DNA of 64,000 nucleotides from an uncultured Lachnospiraceae bacterium (GCA_948470905.1 CAOKQK010000003.1:34354-98353); one strand, 5' to 3'. Counted from the first letter of the stretch, positions 50,614 through 59,778 are shown. A program made the numbers and translations. The notes: generated from the sequence alone by a model not told the origin.

Positions 50614-52746
50614 ATGGGAGATATTGATTTTGGCAATTCAAAATATTATGAGAACAGGGAGCTGAGCTGGCTCCTGTTTGACCACAGGGTGCTGAATGAG
50701 GCAAGGGACAAGACGATCCCTTTGTTTGAGCGCCTGAAATTTTTAAGCATTACGGCGTCCAACCTGGATGAATTTTTTATGATACGCGTGGCTTCGTTAA
50801 AGGACATGGTAAACGCAAAATATCAGAAGCCGGATATATCGGGAATGAAGCCTGCAGAGCAGCTGGAGAAGCTGGATGTGGCGATCCATCAGCTGGTGGA
50901 CCTGCAGTATTCCACCTACAACCGCTCCCTTGTGCCGCTGCTTGCCCAGAACGGTCTGCAGATTGTAGGGCAGCATGAGGAGCTTGGCAGTGAGGATGCA
51001 GGATTTATAGACAAATATTTTGAGGAAAATGTCTATCCTGTGCTGACGCCCATGGCGGTGGACTCCTCCAGACCTTTTCCGCTGATCCGCAACAAGACCC
51101 TGAACATTGCGGCTCTGGTCCACAAGAAAAACAATGGGGAGGAGCTGGAGTTTGCCACGGTCCAGGTGCCGGGGGTATTGAACCGCATTGTGGAGCTTCC
51201 CCCCCAGGGCGAGGCGAAAAGGATCATCCTTTTGGAGGAGGTCATTGAGCGCAACATGCACAAGCTGTTCCTGAACTATGACATTGTCTGTGCCCATCCC
51301 TTCCGCATTATGAGGAATGCCGATCTGACCATTGAGGAGGATGAGGCGGCAGATTTGTTGAAGGAAATTGAGAAGCAGCTGAAAAAGCGTCAGTGGGGCG
51401 AGGCGATTCGTCTGGAGGTGGAACAGGGCTGTGACAAACGGCTTCTGAAGATCCTTATGGAGGAGCTGGGCATAGAGAAGCAGAAGCTCTATGCCATAGA
51501 CGGTCCCCTGGATCTGACCGTGCTGATGAAGATTTATGGGCTGGATGGCTTTGAACACCTGAAAAATCCTAAATTCACGCCTCAGCAGGTTCCCCAGCTT
51601 CCTCCCGGCTGTGATATCTTCAAAGAGATAGCCAAAAGAGATATCCTCCTGCATCATCCCTATCAGTCCTTTGAGCCGGTGGTAAACTTTATCAGGCAGG
51701 CGGCAAAGGATAAGGATGTCCTTGCCATCAAGCAGACCCTGTACCGGGTCAGCGGCAATTCGCCCATCATAGCGGCGCTGGCGCAGGCTGCGGAGAACGG
51801 CAAGCAGGTGACGGTTCTGGTGGAGCTGAAGGCGCGGTTTGACGAGGAACACAATATTGTGTGGGCGAAAATGCTGGAGAAGGCGGGCTGCCATGTCATT
51901 TACGGGCTGGTGGGATTGAAGACACACAGCAAGATCACGCTGGTGGTGCGCAGGGAGGAGGATGGTATCCGCCGTTATGTCCACCTGGGCACCGGCAATT
52001 ATAATGATGCCACGGCAAAGCTCTACACAGACATAGGGCTACTGACCTGCTCTGAGCCCATAGGGGAGGATGCCACGGCGGTCTTTAATATGCTGTCCGG
52101 CTATTCGGAGCCGCTGGCCTGGAATAAGCTGTCTCTGGCGCCCCTGTGGCTGAAGGACAAATTTCTGTATCTGATCGGCAGGGAGAAGACCTATGCGGAG
52201 AACGGCAGGCCGGCGCGGATCATCGCCAAGATGAATTCCCTCTGCGACAAGGATATTATTGCGGCTCTCTACGAGGCCAGTGCCGCCGGCGTAAAGATCG
52301 ACCTGATCGTCCGGGGCATCTGCTGTCTGAAAACCGGAATTAAAGGCGTCAGCGAAAATATCACGGTGCGCTCCATCGTGGGAAATTTCCTGGAGCACAG
52401 CCGCATTTTCTATTTTGAAAATGACGAGAATTATGAGATATACTGCGGCAGCGCCGACTGGATGCCGCGAAACCTGGAGCGGCGCGTGGAAATCCTGTTC
52501 CCGGTGGATGATCATGCGCTGAAAGAGGAACTGCTCCACATATTAAATTGTCAGCTGAGGGATAATGTGAAGGCGTCCATACTGCAGGCTGAGGGCAATT
52601 ATGAAAAACAGGACAAGAGGGGGAGGAAGCTTTATTCCTGCCAGGATGCCTTTTGTGCGGAGGCCGTGGAGAAGGCTAAGGTCTTGTCTGAGGAGACGCT
52701 GGTCACGCGGACTTTTATCCCGGAAACCAGCCATGAGGGAATGTAA
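50614..52746 (+). CDS. ppk1: Polyphosphate kinase 1
   Basis: A 710-residue enzyme polymerising the ATP gamma-phosphate into inorganic polyphosphate. Full family layout: N-terminal ENRELSWLLFDHRVLNEA, the middle head domain, and two phospholipase-D-like catalytic domains. The autophosphorylated His is in GLKTHSKITLVVR (about His438), with RYVHLGTGNYNDATAKLY following and the second catalytic region near GSADWMPRNLERRVE. GGAGG lies upstream of ATG 50614. Co-transcribed with ppx most likely. Confidence 0.95.
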   Translation: MGDIDFGNSKYYENRELSWLLFDHRVLNEARDKTIPLFERLKFLSITASNLDEFFMIRVASLKDMVNAKYQKPDISGMKPAEQLEKLDVAIHQLVDLQYSTYNRSLVPLLAQNGLQIVGQHEELGSEDAGFIDKYFEENVYPVLTPMAVDSSRPFPLIRNKTLNIAALVHKKNNGEELEFATVQVPGVLNRIVELPPQGEAKRIILLEEVIERNMHKLFLNYDIVCAHPFRIMRNADLTIEEDEAADLLKEIEKQLKKRQWGEAIRLEVEQGCDKRLLKILMEELGIEKQKLYAIDGPLDLTVLMKIYGLDGFEHLKNPKFTPQQVPQLPPGCDIFKEIAKRDILLHHPYQSFEPVVNFIRQAAKDKDVLAIKQTLYRVSGNSPIIAALAQAAENGKQVTVLVELKARFDEEHNIVWAKMLEKAGCHVIYGLVGLKTHSKITLVVRREEDGIRRYVHLGTGNYNDATAKLYTDIGLLTCSEPIGEDATAVFNMLSGYSEPLAWNKLSLAPLWLKDKFLYLIGREKTYAENGRPARIIAKMNSLCDKDIIAALYEASAAGVKIDLIVRGICCLKTGIKGVSENITVRSIVGNFLEHSRIFYFENDENYEIYCGSADWMPRNLERRVEILFPVDDHALKEELLHILNCQLRDNVKASILQAEGNYEKQDKRGRKLYSCQDAFCAEAVEKAKVLSEETLVTRTFIPETSHEGM

Positions 52747-52758
52747 GGAGGTGCAGGT

Positions 52759-53463
52759 ATGGATATAACAAACACAGAGGTCTGGGGCTTTAAGCATGCC
52801 CTGCGGGGTATGAGGAACCCTATGAACAGTTGGAACAGGGCTGACAGCCATTACGCCGATACATGGGACGCGAAGGCAGGGGGCGGTCTTATGGCGGAGA
52901 ATGGTAATGGAGGCTGCAGTCCGTTTTATATAGGTGAAAATGACCTGGATCTGGCAAAGCGCCTGATCAAAGCCGGAGGGGAACACAGAAAATTCCTGAG
53001 AATGATACATGTGTCGGCGGATGTCAATATGCCAAGATATTGGTGGAGCGAGGAGGATACTTATCATTTTAATGTGAAGAACAGCTGCTCTACCATGCAT
53101 AAGCTGCTCAACAATCCCAATCCGATCACCAGGGAGCTTTTCCTGTACTGTGAGGAGGACGAGGACATTATCGACATTATGGTTGAGAGGCTGGAGAGAC
53201 TGAGGCAGGAATACAAAAGCACAAAAAATTATGAGCAGCAGACAAGGCTTCTGGTCAGGGCAAAGAGGCTTCTGCCGGAGGGGTTTCTGCAGATGCGGAC
53301 CCTTGACACCAATTATGAGGAGTTGAGAAACGAGTATTTTCAGAGGAGGAACCACCGTCTGTCCGAGGAGTGGGCGGATACCTTCTGCCGATGGATTGAA
53401 GGGCTGCCTTATGCGGCGGAGCTGATTTGCTGTGAATGGGATCGCGGGGACAGCCGGGGGTGA
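52759..53463 (+). CDS. Conserved hypothetical protein
   Basis: A 234-residue soluble protein that I do not recognise as a named family. It begins EVWGFKHALRGMRNPMNSW, with conserved-looking blocks LAKRLIKAGGEHRKFLRMIHV, PRYWWSEEDTYHFN, NSCSTMHKLLNN and LLPEGFLQMRTLDTNYEELR. The many Trp, His and Arg residues around the YWWSE and CSTMHK blocks look like an active or ligand site. The style resembles proteins shared with Clostridia phages. It starts 12 bp after ppk, so it is probably in that operon. AGGAGG precedes ATG 52759. Confidence 0.75.
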   Translation: MDITNTEVWGFKHALRGMRNPMNSWNRADSHYADTWDAKAGGGLMAENGNGGCSPFYIGENDLDLAKRLIKAGGEHRKFLRMIHVSADVNMPRYWWSEEDTYHFNVKNSCSTMHKLLNNPNPITRELFLYCEEDEDIIDIMVERLERLRQEYKSTKNYEQQTRLLVRAKRLLPEGFLQMRTLDTNYEELRNEYFQRRNHRLSEEWADTFCRWIEGLPYAAELICCEWDRGDSRG

Positions 53464-53547
53464 CAGCTCCTGCAGTCTGCAGCGGGGCTGCCGATTGCCT
53501 GCAGAAATCGAAAATGGTTAGCCATAGGCTCGGGGAGGAGCATGTTT

Positions 53548-54123
53548 ATGAAGATAATACTTGCCTCGGCATCTCCCAGACGGAGGGAGCTGCTGGCGCA
53601 GATCGGGCTTGACTTTGAGGTCAGGGTCAGCCAGGTGGAGGAGAAAGTAACACAGACAGATGCCGCGCTGGTGGTGGAAGAACTCTCTGCACAGAAGGCA
53701 GAGGCGGTGTTGGCACAGGCTGGGGAGGAGGCGGTGCTGGTCATCGGTGCGGACACGGTAGTGGCAGTGGAAGGGCGTATTTTGGGAAAGCCTTCCGGGA
53801 CGCAGGAAGCGGAGCAGATGCTGGCCCTGCTGGCAGGCCGCACCCATGAGGTATGCACTGGAGTGACTCTGCTTTATCAGAAAGCGGGGGAAGTGAGGCG
53901 CAAAACCTTCCATGAGACTACGAGGGTGACGTTCTATCCCATGGACCGGAGGGAAATTTCCCAGTATGCCGCAACCGGCGACTGCCTGGACAAAGCGGGC
54001 GCTTACGGCATACAGGGGGTTTGCGCCAGATATATAAAGGGTATCGAGGGAGACTATAACAATGTAGTTGGACTGCCGGTGGGCAGGCTCTATCAGGAGG
54101 TGAGAGAGTGGCTGGAATGTTAG
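53548..54123 (+). CDS. maf: Maf-family nucleotide pyrophosphatase
   Basis: A 191-residue dTTP/UTP-type pyrophosphatase that removes non-canonical nucleotides and can affect septation. The hallmark SASPRRRELL, VIGADTVV and the KAGAYGIQG motif are intact. ATG 53548 (MKIILASASPRR) is preferred, nine bases after GGAGG; the ATG two codons earlier is only three bases from it. Overlaps the next gene by 16 bp. Confidence 0.93.
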   Translation: MKIILASASPRRRELLAQIGLDFEVRVSQVEEKVTQTDAALVVEELSAQKAEAVLAQAGEEAVLVIGADTVVAVEGRILGKPSGTQEAEQMLALLAGRTHEVCTGVTLLYQKAGEVRRKTFHETTRVTFYPMDRREISQYAATGDCLDKAGAYGIQGVCARYIKGIEGDYNNVVGLPVGRLYQEVREWLEC

Positions 54124-54836
54124 AAAAGGATGCCGGGGCAGAAGCGGGAGCATGGACAGGAGCGGGACCGAATGCCGGGACAAGTCCCAAAAAGGCTGTC
54201 ATATTTGATCTTGACGGAACCCTGTCAGATTCTATTGCAAGCATCAAGTACAGTGCGGACAGGGCGCTGGGGGAATTTGGCTATGGACCGTTCACGGAGA
54301 AACAGTATCAATATTTTGTGGGGGATGGCGCGGCGAACCTTGTGAAGCGCGCTCTCATAGCGGGCGGAGACAGGGAGCTGGTTCATTTTGAGGGCGCGTT
54401 CCGGCGTTATGAAGAAATTTTCAGGGAATATTGTATGTACCAGGTGAAACCCTACGACGGCATACGGGAGCTGCTCGCAGCCCTGAAGAAACGGGGGATC
54501 AGAATCGCGGTACTCTCTAATAAGCCCCACGCCAATACCATCAACGTGATCGAGACGCTTTTTGGGAAGGATTATTTTGACAGGATTCAGGGGCAGACGG
54601 ATGATGTCGCCATCAAGCCAAGCCCGGAGGGAGTTTTTCTGATTTTGAAAGAATGGGAAATGACTCCTGAGGATATTTTATATCTGGGAGATACCGCCAC
54701 GGATATGAAGACGGGCAAGGGAGCCGGAGCGTTTACCATAGGCGCCCTATGGGGCTTTCGCGAAAGGGACGAGTTGGAGGAAGGCGGAGCAGATGCCATT
54801 ATTGCTCGTCCCATGGAGCTTATGGATTATCTCTAA
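54108..54836 (+). CDS. HAD-family phosphatase, phosphoglycolate phosphatase-like
   Basis: A 242-residue HAD phosphatase: motif I VIFDLDGTLSDS, a helical cap, motif II AVLSNKPHA, motif III Lys in DDVAIKPSPEG and motif IV LYLGDTATDMKTGKGAG. Gph/PpaX-type enzymes hydrolyse phosphoglycolate or pyrophosphate. A GTG at 54108 after AGGAGGT is taken as start, which adds a 25-residue Ala/Gly-rich leader of no known role ahead of the domain; ATG 54117 is the alternative. Coupled to maf by overlap. Confidence 0.88.
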   Translation: MAGMLEKDAGAEAGAWTGAGPNAGTSPKKAVIFDLDGTLSDSIASIKYSADRALGEFGYGPFTEKQYQYFVGDGAANLVKRALIAGGDRELVHFEGAFRRYEEIFREYCMYQVKPYDGIRELLAALKKRGIRIAVLSNKPHANTINVIETLFGKDYFDRIQGQTDDVAIKPSPEGVFLILKEWEMTPEDILYLGDTATDMKTGKGAGAFTIGALWGFRERDELEEGGADAIIARPMELMDYL

Positions 54837-54840
54837 GGGA

Positions 54841-54891
54841 GCGCACGGATTTGCAGCGGAATATGCCGCCTTGCAGCGCAAATCCGGTGCG
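54841..54891. repeat. Palindromic element after the HAD gene
   Basis: GGATTTGC (54847-54854) pairs with GCAAATCC (54878-54885), extended by GCAC/GTGC with a bulge, and an inner GCGG/CCGC. There is no T-tract. Confidence 0.45.
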
Positions 54892-54958
54892 GGAAACGCT
54901 TGAATCAGCGGCGGCTGGCCAGAGTGTTTTTGTTTCTGGAGTTTTTTACCATATAGTA

Positions 54959-54987
54959 TTGACAGGGGCATATAATCATATTATGAT
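54959..54987 (+). promoter_or_regulatory. Strong sigma-A promoter for the small acidic protein
   Basis: TTGACA (54959-54964), 17-nt spacer, TATGAT (54982-54987); predicted start about 54994. Confidence 0.8.
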
Positions 54988-55055
54988 AATTCCGCAGAGG
55001 TGCCTGAGGCATTGAGGAAAATGGTTGAGAATATTTGTAAAGGAAGGTGTGGAGA

Positions 55056-55319
55056 ATGCACGAACTCGATGATGATGTATTGGAATGTTTTCTGCAGAAC
55101 CAGCTTCAGCTCTTTCCTGAGAAGGTAGCGGAGACTTTGGAAGAAGCAGAGGATTTTCTGGAGGAATGTATGGCGGTGGTGGTCAATTCCGTGAAGGAGG
55201 TACTGGAGTACTTTGAGGAAGAAGGCATTGACACGGAAGGCATCACAGGTGATGAAATTCTGGAAGCGGACGAGGTTTTTGATATCGGTGACGGCAGATA
55301 CCTTATCGTGGAAGGCTGA
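55056..55319 (+). CDS. Small acidic conserved protein, unknown function
   Basis: An 87-residue, strongly acidic, helical protein (MHELDDDVLECFLQNQLQLF, TLEEAEDFLEECMAVVV, then an EDE-rich tail closing with GDGRYLIVEG). No signal peptide or membrane segment. ATG 55056 has GGAAGG eight bases upstream; a GTG three codons earlier is less likely. It has its own near-consensus promoter and terminator, so it is a monocistronic, probably well expressed gene. I do not recognise the family. Confidence 0.72.
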   Translation: MHELDDDVLECFLQNQLQLFPEKVAETLEEAEDFLEECMAVVVNSVKEVLEYFEEEGIDTEGITGDEILEADEVFDIGDGRYLIVEG

Positions 55320-55407
55320 CGGATAGCGCGTCCTGCCGGAAAGACAGATCATCGGGGAAGCTTGATGACCGGCGGAGAATGGGTATGGCATGAGACAGAC
55401 ATTTGGG

Positions 55408-55443
55408 GCGGAAAGGAGTGAGATCCTTCCCGCTCTGTTTTTG
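55408..55443 (+). terminator. Intrinsic terminator of the small acidic protein gene
   Basis: GCGGAAAGGA (55408-55417) pairs with TCCTTCCCGC (55424-55433) with one mismatch, followed by CTGTTTTT. Confidence 0.65.
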
Positions 55444-55566
55444 TGTCGTGTGTCCGGCGAAACTGGACCACGCTTGTGGGCATATGGGGAATCTGTCGAT
55501 GCAGTGTGGGGGCAGGATGAAATCTCCCCGGCCCGATTGCGTAATAGGTCAATGGCGCGGAATTGA

Positions 55567-56517
55567 TCAGAGTGCCGGAAGGCTTTTTTTGATATTTTCC
55601 AGAACGTCATAGGGGACTAAAAGCTTTCCAAGCCCTGTCCGTAAGTCGATCCCCGGCTTGTTGCCGCCGTGGAAGTCGCTGCCTCCGCTGATCAACAGTC
55701 CGTATTTTGCGGCAAGCTCCCGCATCTGCCGCTCCTCATTAGCCTCATAGGTGCTGTAGATGGCTTCAAGCCCCATGAGCCCGGCGCCTTTCAGCTCGCG
55801 GACCAGCGTTTCCAGCCTGGCGTCGCTCATGTGGCAGAGGATGGGATGGGCAAAAATGGGGACGCCTCCTGCCTGCAGAATAAGGCTGACAGCCTGTGCG
55901 GGAGTAACCTTTTCCCTGGGGACGTAATAGGGGCAGTGGTCGCCTACATAGCGCTCAAATGCCTCTTTTATGCTCCTGATGAAGCCGTGGTTCAGCATAT
56001 ATTTGGCATAATGCGCCCTGGTGATGACGGCGCCTGGAAATTCTTCCGCAAGGGATTCATAGGAGACAGGGATACCGCCCTCTGTGAGCAGCCGGCACAT
56101 TTTTCGGTTCCGCTCCTCCCGGGAGTCCACAAAAGCCTGAAGCTGTGCGGCGAAGGGTTTGTTGTGATGGTCGATGTAAAGTCCTACGATATGGACCTCC
56201 TGCCCCTGATATTCTGTAGAAAGTTCAATGCCGGGAATTACCTCGGGGACGGGAGAGGACTGTTCGGCAGCCTTTCCGAAGCTGTCCTTTGGCTCCGTCG
56301 GCGCTGGTTTCGGCTGCACGGGATCCAGCTCGGGTAAGCCCTGCTTTAACCGCAGGCTTTGTGCGTAGGAAATGGCTTCGTCCAGCCCGTCCACCGTATC
56401 ATGGTCCGTGAGGGCGAAGGCGGCAAGTTCTTTCTTCATGGCATAATCCACTAACTGTGATGGAGTGAAGGTGCCGTCGGAACGGGTGGAATGAACATGT
56501 AAATCTACAGCTTTCAT
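55567..56517 (-). CDS. PHP-domain phosphoesterase
   Basis: A 316-residue metal-dependent phosphoesterase of the YciV/RNase AM-like class. Metal ligands are seen in MKAVDLHVHSTRSDG (His7, His9), ALTDHDTVDGL, VIPGIELSTEY, IFAHPILCH and GGSDFHGGNKPG. Relatives hydrolyse 3',5'-nucleoside bisphosphates or short RNA 5' ends. A Pro-rich insert of about 30 residues (LDPVQPKPAPTEPKDS) between the first two metal blocks is not typical of the family. ATG 56517 has AGGA six bases upstream and its own promoter. Confidence 0.88.
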   Translation of the reverse strand: MKAVDLHVHSTRSDGTFTPSQLVDYAMKKELAAFALTDHDTVDGLDEAISYAQSLRLKQGLPELDPVQPKPAPTEPKDSFGKAAEQSSPVPEVIPGIELSTEYQGQEVHIVGLYIDHHNKPFAAQLQAFVDSREERNRKMCRLLTEGGIPVSYESLAEEFPGAVITRAHYAKYMLNHGFIRSIKEAFERYVGDHCPYYVPREKVTPAQAVSLILQAGGVPIFAHPILCHMSDARLETLVRELKGAGLMGLEAIYSTYEANEERQMRELAAKYGLLISGGSDFHGGNKPGIDLRTGLGKLLVPYDVLENIKKSLPAL

Positions 56518-56540
56518 ATATGATCCTGCCTTTTTTGTCT

Positions 56541-56569
56541 TTTATACTGTATACCTGTTGGGCTTGCAA
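56541..56569 (-). promoter_or_regulatory. Promoter for the PHP gene
   Basis: Minus strand TTGCAA (56569-56564), 17-nt spacer, TATAAA (56546-56541), 24 bp upstream of the start codon. Confidence 0.65.
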
Positions 56570-56663
56570 TGCACCCAGACTGCAGATCGCCTGCCGGATA
56601 TTTTCGGAGAGGCGTTACTGTAAATTCAAGCGGTCTGCAATAGAGCAATGTGCTGCAATTGTC

Positions 56664-56694
56664 AATGGAGCCTGCTGTCACAGCAGGCTCCATT
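56664..56694. repeat. Perfect palindrome with a second partial copy
   Basis: 15-bp arms AATGGAGCCTGCTGT and ACAGCAGGCTCCATT around one C. The inner CTGCTGTCACAGCAG recurs at 56725-56739. No T-tract on either side. It fills the gap between the ABC-F gene's end and the PHP promoter. Confidence 0.65.
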
Positions 56695-56785
56695 CCGGCA
56701 TGCACAGGCCCGCATAGAGTACTGCTGCTGTCACAGCAGGCGGGCTGCCCGTGGATAGGGGAAAAGCTGTTCCCCTGTTTGGTTG

Positions 56786-58423
56786 TTAATTTTCGTCATC
56801 TTCTTTATTTGCGGTAAATACGGTCCTCTTTCTTGCCATTTCGTCGCTTTCCAGATATTCATCGTAGGTGGTGATCTTGTCGATCAGGTGGCCGTCGGGC
56901 AGTATCTCCATGATGCGGTTGGCGGTAGTCTGGACAAACTGATGGTCATGGCAGGAGAAGAGAGCCACTCCGGGGAATTTGATCAGTCCATTGTTCAGCG
57001 CCGTGATGGATTCCATATCCAGATGGTTCGTGGGCTCGTCGAAGATAAGGCAGTTCGCCCCGCTTATCATCATCTTGGAGAGCATGCAGCGGACTTTTTC
57101 GCCGCCGGACAGCACTTTGACCTTTTTGACGCCGTCCTCGCCTGCGAAGAGCATACGTCCCAGAAAGCCTCTTACATAAGTCACATCCTTGACGGGAGAA
57201 TAGCCGGTGAGCCAGTCAGCGATGGTGAGGTCATTGTCAAATTCTGTAGTGTTATCTTTGGGAAAATATGCCTGGGACGTGGTGACACCCCACTTTAACG
57301 TGCCTTCATCCGGCTCCAGCTCGCCCATGAGGATCTGGAACAGGGTGGTCTTGGCGAGCTCGCAGCTTCCTACAAAGGCAATCTTATCGTCGTGCCCTAC
57401 TGTGAAGGAAATGTCATCCAACACCTTTTCGCCGCCGATTGTCTTGGACAGATGCTCCACGGTGAGGACTTCATTGCCGATCTCTCTGTCGGGGCGGAAA
57501 TCAATGTAGGGATATTTCCGGCTGGAAGGCTTGATCTCATCCAGCTCGATCTTTTCCAGGGCGCGCTTCCTGGATGTGGCCTGTTTGGACTTGGAAGCGT
57601 TTGCGGAGAAGCGGGAGATGAATTCCTGCAGCTCCTTGATCTTTTCTTCTTTCTTTTTATTTGCCTCTTTCATCTGCCGGACGAGAAGCTGGCTGGACTC
57701 ATACCAGAAGTCGTAGTTGCCGGCATAGAGCTGGATCTTGCCGTAATCAATATCCGCGGTGTGGGTGCAGACCTTGTTCAGGAAATAGCGGTCATGGGAA
57801 ACTACGATGACTGTATTCTCAAAGTCGATCAGGAAGTCTTCCAGCCAGCTGATGGCATCCAGATCCAGGTGGTTGGTAGGCTCGTCCAAAAGTAGGATGT
57901 CAGGATTGCCGAACAATGCCTTCGCCAGCAGCACCTTCACCTTCATGCTGCCGTCCAGATCCTTCATAAGAGAATAATGGTGCGCCGTGTCGATGCCCAG
58001 GCCGTTTAACAGCATGGCGGCGTTGGACTCTGCCTCCCAGCCGTCCATCTCCGCAAATTCCGCTTCCAGCTCGCTGGCGCGGATGCCGTCCTCGTCGGAC
58101 ATGTTTTCTTTGGCATAAATTGCGTCTTTTTCCTTCATGATTTCGTACAGGCGTTCATTGCCCATGATAACAGTGTCCATGACTATGCAGTCATCGTATT
58201 TGAAATGATCCTGCTCCAGGACGGACAGACGCTGCCCGGGCGTGATGGCGATATCGCCGTTTGTAGTCTCCAGTTTGCCCGAGAGGATCTTTAAAAAGGT
58301 GGACTTGCCGGCGCCGTTGGCACCGATCAGACCATAGCAGTTTCCCTCGGTAAATTTGATGTTTACGTCTTCAAAGAGAGCCTTTTTGCCCACTCTGTAC
58401 GTCACATTGTTTGCACTGATCAT
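56786..58423 (-). CDS. ABC-F family ATPase (YbiT-like)
   Basis: A 545-residue twin-ATPase protein without membrane segments, of the ribosome-associated ABC-F type. NBD1 has Walker A GANGAGKST and LLLDEPTNHLD; a charged linker with KKKEEKIKELQEF follows. NBD2 has LSGGEKVRCMLSKMM and LIFDEPTNHLD. Two motifs are atypical: the first signature reads LDGSMKVKVL instead of LSGGE, and the second Walker A reads GSCELAKTT. Similar changes occur in the Gram-positive YbiT branch as I remember it, so this is probably functional. GAGGT is seven bases before ATG 58423. A housekeeping translation factor role is more likely than drug resistance. Confidence 0.9.
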   Translation of the reverse strand: MISANNVTYRVGKKALFEDVNIKFTEGNCYGLIGANGAGKSTFLKILSGKLETTNGDIAITPGQRLSVLEQDHFKYDDCIVMDTVIMGNERLYEIMKEKDAIYAKENMSDEDGIRASELEAEFAEMDGWEAESNAAMLLNGLGIDTAHHYSLMKDLDGSMKVKVLLAKALFGNPDILLLDEPTNHLDLDAISWLEDFLIDFENTVIVVSHDRYFLNKVCTHTADIDYGKIQLYAGNYDFWYESSQLLVRQMKEANKKKEEKIKELQEFISRFSANASKSKQATSRKRALEKIELDEIKPSSRKYPYIDFRPDREIGNEVLTVEHLSKTIGGEKVLDDISFTVGHDDKIAFVGSCELAKTTLFQILMGELEPDEGTLKWGVTTSQAYFPKDNTTEFDNDLTIADWLTGYSPVKDVTYVRGFLGRMLFAGEDGVKKVKVLSGGEKVRCMLSKMMISGANCLIFDEPTNHLDMESITALNNGLIKFPGVALFSCHDHQFVQTTANRIMEILPDGHLIDKITTYDEYLESDEMARKRTVFTANKEDDEN

Positions 58424-58860
58424 TTTTTATACCTCTTAATTCCCGTTCCCGCTTACGGGAACTTGTTTCGCTCTCTGCACTTCTGCGCTCCCCTGGCCGG
58501 AAGGAAAATCCATCCGTACAGGATCCGGCTGGAATTTCCTTTTAGGCTGCGCCTCCGTTCCGAGACTGTTTATAAGTTTCCCTTCTTCACATACCGGCCG
58601 GTATATGAAGCCTTATTTTGATTTTCTGAGCAAACAGCCGCTTTGCTGCCCTGCATATATTGCGGCTGTTCGGAATAGAAACGTTCTCAAAATTGCCGCC
58701 GCACTTTTACCATTATACATAAATATAAAAATTTTTCAATATAAATCAGCCTTGAGTTTCTTTTTTATGGGTGATATAATGGCTTTGATTAAAGTTTTTA
58801 TGTGGTCGGGCGTATTTATGATGGGAGGAAAAGGTGGGAGGACCATCTTGGATGTAGGGT
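58424..58860. other. 437-bp intergenic region between divergent genes
   Basis: Contains a GTTCCCG-CTTA-CGGGAAC hairpin near 58445-58462, an AT-rich stretch around 58700-58745 and the promoter at 58752-58780. I see no gene in it. Confidence 0.5.
58752..58780 (+). promoter_or_regulatory. Sigma-A promoter for the phosphodiesterase gene
   Basis: TTGAGT (58752-58757), 17-nt spacer, TATAAT (58775-58780). Confidence 0.75.
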
Positions 58861-59718
58861 ATGGATTTTTTGATGACTGTTCTGATGATAACTGTGACAG
58901 TGGCGGCTGCCTTCTTTATATTGTATCTGCTGATGATAATGCCGAGGGTTTCCGGAAAGCCGGACATGGCGCCCTTTAAGAAATGGCTGTACGCCCACAG
59001 AGGGCTGCATGACAATATGTCAGAGGCGCCGGAGAACTCTCTGAAGGCTTTTTCCAGGGCGGTGGAGGCAGGCTATGGCATAGAGCTGGATATCCAGATG
59101 AGCAAAGACAAGGTGCCGGTGGTGTTCCATGATTTTACCCTGAGAAGGGTCTGCGGCAGGGAGGGTAAGGTCAGCGATTATACATACCAGGAACTGCAGA
59201 AATTCAGGCTTTGCGGCTCAAATGAGCGGATTCCAAGGCTTGAGGATGTGCTGAGGCTGGTGGACGGGCGGGTGCCTCTGATCGTGGAGCTTAAGATAGA
59301 AAAATTGCTGAACACAGCAATATGCAGTGCGGGGGACAAGCTTCTCGCCGGATATAAGGGAATGTACTGTATCGAATCCTTTCATCCCCTTGCCGTATTC
59401 TGGTATCGCAGGCATAGAAAGGGCGTTGTGAGAGGGCAGCTGTCGGATGCCTTTCTGCGGCAGAGGGAGAAGTTCAGGAACCCATTCTGCTTCTTTTTGG
59501 AATATCTTTTGTTTAACTGGCTGGCAAAGCCGGATTTTATCGCTTACAATCATAAATACCCAAAGGTATTGTCCAGGCGTTTCTGTAGAGAGCTTTTTAG
59601 AAATACCGCGGCGGCATGGACCATCAAGAGCCAGGAGCAGTTAAGGGCGGCGAGAAAGAATTTTGACATTTTTATATTTGACAGTTTTATTCCAGAGAAG
59701 GAAACAGCAGTAAATTAA
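58861..59718 (+). CDS. Membrane-anchored glycerophosphodiester phosphodiesterase
   Basis: A 285-residue GDPD TIM-barrel enzyme with an N-terminal transmembrane helix (MTVLMITVTVAAAFFILYLL). The catalytic AHRGLHDNMSEAPENS (His-Arg, Glu-Asn), IELDIQMSKDKVPVVFHD and VELKIEK motifs are intact. It should cleave glycerophosphodiesters, from lipid or teichoic acid turnover, to glycerol 3-phosphate at the membrane. The tail after the barrel (FNWLAKPDFIAYNHKYPKVL) is as in cytoplasm-facing Firmicutes homologues. The upstream ribosome binding site is weak (GTAGGG). Confidence 0.9.
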   Translation: MDFLMTVLMITVTVAAAFFILYLLMIMPRVSGKPDMAPFKKWLYAHRGLHDNMSEAPENSLKAFSRAVEAGYGIELDIQMSKDKVPVVFHDFTLRRVCGREGKVSDYTYQELQKFRLCGSNERIPRLEDVLRLVDGRVPLIVELKIEKLLNTAICSAGDKLLAGYKGMYCIESFHPLAVFWYRRHRKGVVRGQLSDAFLRQREKFRNPFCFFLEYLLFNWLAKPDFIAYNHKYPKVLSRRFCRELFRNTAAAWTIKSQEQLRAARKNFDIFIFDSFIPEKETAVN

Positions 59719-59778
59719 GCTACACTGTGCGCCGCAGTGTCTTTAAATTTAGTGCAAAGGCGCTGAAAGGGCAGGATA

